Shown here one piece after another: positions 6,080 through 9,041 of a stretch of 9,041 bases of DNA (within the stretch, counting starts at the first letter, position 1; the number at the start of each line of letters is the position of its first letter). The DNA comes from Bacteroidota bacterium (GTDB taxonomy: Bacteria; Bacteroidota; Ignavibacteria; UBA10030; UBA8401). The notes under the pieces are model-generated. The model did no database searches. It was not told the origin of the DNA and was given only the letters and a program-made list of their open reading frames with translations. The position numbers and the translations under genes were made by a program. The stretch covers positions 1 through 9,041 of the forward strand of contig DMPG01000056.1 of NCBI GenBank assembly GCA_003456055.1, read 5' to 3'.

Positions 6080-7891
6080 TCATTGAATCTCAACTAATTT
6101 GTACAAAACATCGGCAGAAACAGTTTCGATCTCAACCTCCTCTCCAACTCGCCGCAACTGGAATTGACGGAGGAACACTTTTACCTGAAGATCATTTGAA
6201 GTAAAGGAGATTGTCATTTTTTCCGGCGGAACGTTATCGATCCCTTCGTTGTCATACTCTTTAATAAGATTCGTTGCAAACGCATGAAGAAGAACGGTAG
6301 CAGGCATGCCCTCCTTCCTCATCCTGATAAACATCGTATCCAAAGCATCTGTAAATTCTATTCCCACATTTTCGTCCATAAACTCCTTCTTTGCCGAATT
6401 TCGAACCACAAACTGAAGCCGCAATAGCCGGTCATATCCCCGAACGTCGATCGATGCTCCCTGATCTATGCCAAAATTGGGAAAACTTGACCTCCCCATC
6501 GGCCGTATTCTAATGAATTGTACACCCATAAGTGCTGTAACATCCGCCGGTTCTTTTAACGCCCAGGAGTTTCCCGCAGAGTCGGCTTGCAGACTGACCG
6601 AGAACCATGGTTGAATTCCTCCATACCCGTGGTTGATAAAAAGATATTCGACGATTGAACTTATATTCTTGGCTGCCTGCCGGGAAACCGGAGTTGTCGA
6701 ACGGTGAACTTTGCCGTCGGTTAGTATCGAGTGTTGAATCAGTATATCGCTTAAACGGGTACGCTGACTCATTTCAGAGACTGCGAATATGTTCCACGGA
6801 CCGAGACCGAACAGCAGAGCCGCTGCACCCAGTGTCGCAGGATAAAATTTTATTGGAAGATTTTTTCTTACTAAAAGAAGGAAGATCGTCACGATCAACC
6901 ATCCGGCAAGGATAACGGCAATGTATCGTCCCTCGGTTACGCCGTATTCGGAAATTCTCCGATACAGTGATATCGGAAGTATGATGAGGAGCGGAATCAT
7001 AGTGACAGGGAACCATCGAACAACTGCTTTAATCCACCCTGCTGATTCACGGTTCCGAAGAGGATCAACCAAAACAACTGCAATCAATCCTGCCGTTGCA
7101 TACCCAAAGATCAGCCTGCTGATCCACCCTTCGGACCATTGCCATGAAAGAAGAATCTTTCCGACATAAGCATAAATGATGATTATGTAGATAGCTAGCA
7201 ACGGAAATAAAACGTATTGCACGAGGATCTTAAAACTTTTTGGATATTCATGATCATCGGCGTATCTGTCAAATCGTTCAGGGATCCCAGCCAGAAAAAG
7301 CCATGTAGTAAAAATGCCGGTGATCAGAACCCATAGTTCGAAATACCTTTTTCCGGGCACATCAATACCAAATAGATTGTCGAGCGCTACAAGTGCCAGT
7401 GTTAGACCGAAGTACAATATATTGGAATACAGAATTGCTCCAAGTATACGAAAGAGAAGGGTTTTGTTATAGTTCCATTGAGCCGTACCGCCGCCTGCGT
7501 CGATAAATGGCACGATCGAAACAAAAAAGTGTGCGGCGAGTGCAAAAAGTAATAACCGCGATACTTGATATTCCGATCCAGAAGAAAGAACGGATGGTAC
7601 AGTCAATGCGTATCCAATGAGAACAATGATTCCCACGACCTGTGCACCGAGTTTTGGAACGACTTTCCATTCATTGCGTTCGGCCACCATAGCGATACCG
7701 AACAACCATGGTATACCAAGTGCCGATGCAAAGAGGAGTTTGAACAATATCGTCGGTCCCGGGACTCCTTCATATTCGATGAGTAAAATCGCAGATACCG
7801 TACCAAGAACTGCGCTACCAATTACCAGTGGGAATCGTTCTAGTGTTCTCACAATGCCATTAATGATGGCATCAAAAGATGGTATTTTCAT
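6080..7891 (-). CDS. DUF4153-type polytopic membrane protein
   Basis: The product is 603 aa. The ATG at 7891 follows GGAG with a 6-nt spacer. About eleven transmembrane segments fill residues 20-371 (roughly 21-38, 47-70, 82-100, 112-132, 145-170, 184-203, 223-246, 257-277, 289-309, 321-341, 350-371). A soluble domain of about 230 residues (372-603) follows. Stretches such as KSFKILVQYVLFPLLAIY (219-236), YAYVGKIL and the RYIAV helix after GVTEG (317-326) match the pattern of the DUF4153 family, whose molecular role is unknown. The soluble tail has alternating strand-like segments (IRIRPM, DVRGYDRLLRLQFVVRN, KMTISFTSNDLQVKVFL) and probably faces the periplasm. It lies 38 nt downstream of the secreted barrel-like gene and is probably co-transcribed with it. 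The DUF4153 call is by remembered pattern and architecture. Confidence 0.75.
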   Translation of the reverse strand: MKIPSFDAIINGIVRTLERFPLVIGSAVLGTVSAILLIEYEGVPGPTILFKLLFASALGIPWLFGIAMVAERNEWKVVPKLGAQVVGIIVLIGYALTVPSVLSSGSEYQVSRLLLFALAAHFFVSIVPFIDAGGGTAQWNYNKTLLFRILGAILYSNILYFGLTLALVALDNLFGIDVPGKRYFELWVLITGIFTTWLFLAGIPERFDRYADDHEYPKSFKILVQYVLFPLLAIYIIIIYAYVGKILLSWQWSEGWISRLIFGYATAGLIAVVLVDPLRNRESAGWIKAVVRWFPVTMIPLLIILPISLYRRISEYGVTEGRYIAVILAGWLIVTIFLLLVRKNLPIKFYPATLGAAALLFGLGPWNIFAVSEMSQRTRLSDILIQHSILTDGKVHRSTTPVSRQAAKNISSIVEYLFINHGYGGIQPWFSVSLQADSAGNSWALKEPADVTALMGVQFIRIRPMGRSSFPNFGIDQGASIDVRGYDRLLRLQFVVRNSAKKEFMDENVGIEFTDALDTMFIRMRKEGMPATVLLHAFATNLIKEYDNEGIDNVPPEKMTISFTSNDLQVKVFLRQFQLRRVGEEVEIETVSADVLYKLVEIQ

Positions 7892-7929
7892 ATTGATCTC
7901 CGAATGGTTAAGGTTGATGCGACAAAAAG

Positions 7930-8490
7930 TTAAATCCCAACACCTACATGAAATCCATAAAAGTCTTTACGGTCACCATTTAGGTTGGTTATTTGCTTAT
8001 AATAGCCGATCCCAACATTAAACAAAAAGGATAGACTTGTTCGTATTTCTGCTCCAATAAAAGTGCTCTTGGTAGTAATTGATAGTGGATTTCCCCATGT
8101 GCGTAGGAGTACGAGGCGGGCTTCACTGAAAATCCCAAAATCCTGCATTGATTTGGGGGAATATATGCCTTGATAACCAATCCCGAGGCGCCCGCCCGTA
8201 ATACCGGGGCTTAGCGAAATGCTGAGATTGTGCAGCCATGTTTTATTATCACGGTCTGTCTGGAACATATGTACGTACCGCGAGGTGATCGACCAACGGT
8301 CCGGAGATCCCCATTCGATAGAAGTGATGGGTAAAATGACGTCCTGGTCGCTGAGTTGAAACATTCCCCGCCCGCCACCAGGTTTCTTTTGCTTTGTGCT
8401 TTGTTCTGATTCCTGGCTCCAAACCGGATGGGCGAAAAAAAACAAAAGGAAAACGGTATAAGGCACATTTAGGATATGTCGTAATTTCAT
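7930..8490 (-). CDS. Small secreted, probable outer-membrane beta-barrel protein
   Basis: The product is 186 aa. The ATG at 8490 is preceded by AAGGAGG with a 4-nt spacer. Residues 1-25 form a signal peptide (basic MKLRH, hydrophobic core, cut near VWS/Q). A polar Gly/Lys-rich linker (26-42) follows. The rest alternates amphipathic strands with tight turns: DRWSITSRYVHMFQTD, WLHNLSISLSPGI, GRLGIGYQGIYS, DFGIFSEARLVLL, KSTFIGAEIRTSLSFLFNVGIGYY and the end FYGFHVGVGI. This is the pattern of a small outer-membrane barrel of about eight strands ending in a hydrophobic residue. I recognise no named family. It heads a two-gene unit with the DUF4153 protein 38 nt downstream, and a dyad lies directly upstream of its ribosome binding site. 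Confidence 0.82.
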   Translation of the reverse strand: MKLRHILNVPYTVFLLFFFAHPVWSQESEQSTKQKKPGGGRGMFQLSDQDVILPITSIEWGSPDRWSITSRYVHMFQTDRDNKTWLHNLSISLSPGITGGRLGIGYQGIYSPKSMQDFGIFSEARLVLLRTWGNPLSITTKSTFIGAEIRTSLSFLFNVGIGYYKQITNLNGDRKDFYGFHVGVGI

Positions 8491-8505
8491 GATTCCTCCT
8501 TGCCA

Positions 8506-8520
8506 CTGTAACGATTACAG
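8506..8520. promoter_or_regulatory. Dyad CTGTAA-CGA-TTACAG upstream of the barrel-protein gene
   Basis: A 15-bp inverted repeat with 6-bp perfect arms and a CGA centre sits 4 nt upstream of the ribosome binding site of the gene starting at 8490. The form (TGTAA, central CG, TTACA) resembles operators of LacI/GntR-type repressors. No regulator gene is in view, so operator function is a guess from form and place. Confidence 0.35.
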
Positions 8521-8840
8521 ATATAGGATAAATATGTCTTGAATTAATTTGGGTTTGATTATCCGGCTGTGCCGGTGGATGGAAAGGGGGAAGATATTTG
8601 TGAGGAACCGGGCGTAAGATCCCAGAATCCAATTCGCGGCAGAAGCCGACGAATTTTTGCTACTTGTTTGATGCAAACGTACGTGGAATTAGCATTGTAG
8701 TCAAGTGGAAATATTTCAACTATCAACCACAATTACCATCTTTGATGAGAAAATTCATCCACTATCTTGATGAAAACCCCGATGCTTGCGTTGCACAGTA
8801 TATAGTAATGCCAAACGTCTCCTCTTGTTGTTAAAATTAA

Positions 8841-8905
8841 GATGCCGATTCGGTGATACCATGACTCTTCCCAAAGGGACGGCTTCGCCGGAGTCACGGC
8901 ATCAC
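8841..8905. repeat. T-shaped palindrome with two tip hairpins (possible REP/MITE-like element or structured RNA)
   Basis: The arms 8853-8867 (GTGATACCATGACTC) and 8891-8905 (GAGTCACGGCATCAC) pair over 15 positions. The two differences become G-U pairs in minus-strand RNA. Between them, with a single unpaired base, sit two abutting hairpins: TCCC-AAA-GGGA (8869-8879) and CGGC-TTC-GCCG (8880-8890). The fold is a three-way junction with a T or cross shape. A further small hairpin CCG-ATT-CGG (8845-8853) flanks it. The segment GATGCCG (8841-8847) can pair with CGGCATC (8897-8903), competing with the main stem. There is no transposase nearby and no T run as in a terminator. Confidence 0.6.
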
Positions 8906-8972
8906 TATTTATTTTAAATTATTCACCGCCAATCCTGCTTTACAACTGCGGAATCTCAATCAAATGACTTTG

Positions 8973-9041
8973 TCATTTCATCAGCATCATTTTATTTGTC
9001 TCGAAAAAATTGTTCGCTTGTATTTTATAAAAATAAATTCC
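8973..9041 (-). CDS. C-terminal end of a T9SS cargo protein (partial; gene begins beyond window)
   Basis: From the right edge, the minus strand reads GIYFYKIQANNFF then ETNKMMLMK and TGA at 8975-8973. The GIYFYK strand and the KMMLMK tail are the conserved end of the type A sorting domain of the type IX secretion system. That domain carries proteins across the outer membrane and is cleaved by the sortase PorU or its homologue. Only 22 residues are in view, so the cargo is unknown. The gene is a separate transcription unit, about 480 nt upstream of the barrel-protein gene on the same strand. Confidence 0.8.
   Translation of the reverse strand, partial: GIYFYKIQANNFFETNKMMLMK

Larger units (their letters stand above)
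8491..8972. other. Intergenic region with structured elements, no convincing gene
   Basis: These 482 nt hold the ribosome binding site and dyad of the gene at 8490, a short GC hairpin (CCGGC-TGT-GCCGG, 8563-8575) and a palindrome GAAATATTTC (8708-8717). They also hold the T-shaped palindrome described separately. A 76-codon open frame on plus (8604-8834) and a roughly 60-codon open frame on minus (down to 8733) run through it. Neither has a start codon with a ribosome binding site, so neither is called. A weak hairpin (AAATGAC-TTT-GTCATTT, 8962-8978) overlaps the stop of the T9SS gene end. Confidence 0.6.

Noticed and set aside
6655..7169. Plus-strand open frames within the DUF4153 gene
   Set aside because: Antisense shadows; composition is rich in Arg/Ser as expected of an opposite-strand reading, and no start signal is seen.
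8249..8632. Minus-strand open frame of 127 codons overlapping the barrel-protein start
   Set aside because: It overlaps the barrel-protein gene in another frame, lacks a ribosome binding site and has a His/Pro/Arg-rich, non-protein-like composition.
8962..8978. Hairpin AAATGAC-TTT-GTCATTT as terminator of the T9SS gene end
   Set aside because: It overlaps the stop codon, is A/T-rich and has no following T run on the minus strand.

Overview
The window comes from a moderately A+T-rich bacterium, most probably of the Bacteroidota/Chlorobi/Ignavibacteria side of the tree. The main evidence is two separate type IX secretion system (T9SS) C-terminal sorting-domain sequences on the minus strand. 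One is a partial gene end at 8973-9041; the other is a broken relic at 4620-4850 with the YDLLGR, SAGW, GIYFYKL and KKMILLK signature typical of Ignavibacteria-like genomes. A trigger factor with a strongly divergent PPIase domain fits this placement. The placement is inferred from motifs, not from a database search.

Layout: (1) 1-941, minus strand, is the N-terminal part of a secreted protein with a signal peptide, a FlgD-like Ig domain and the start of a possible beta-propeller; it runs off the left edge. (2) 942-1255 is a divergent intergenic region with candidate promoters for both sides, an inverted repeat and an intrinsic terminator just ahead of tig. (3) 1256-4529, plus strand, is the housekeeping cluster tig-clpP-clpX (ribosome-associated chaperone, protease subunit, AAA+ unfoldase). 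The order is classical, all catalytic motifs are intact, and clpP and clpX are 3 nt apart. (4) 4530-4620 holds a 9-nt-phased repeat and a perfect 16-bp hairpin that separates convergent transcription. (5) 4620-5906, minus strand, holds a T9SS sorting-domain relic broken by an apparent GA-dinucleotide loss, a small lipocalin-like (probable lipo-) protein and a four-helix membrane protein. (6) 6080-8490, minus strand, is a two-gene unit: a small secreted, probably outer-membrane beta-barrel protein followed 38 nt later by a 603-aa DUF4153-type polytopic membrane protein. (7) 8491-8972 has no convincing gene but contains a T-shaped palindrome with two tip hairpins and a dyad next to the ribosome binding site. 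(8) 8973-9041 is the very end of another T9SS cargo gene.

The Clp cluster acts in cytoplasmic protein folding and turnover. The minus-strand genes are all envelope or secreted proteins with no recognised pathway linking them. No phage, CRISPR, toxin-antitoxin or defence system is visible. The least explained elements are the T-shaped palindrome with adjoining sequence and the sorting-domain relic.
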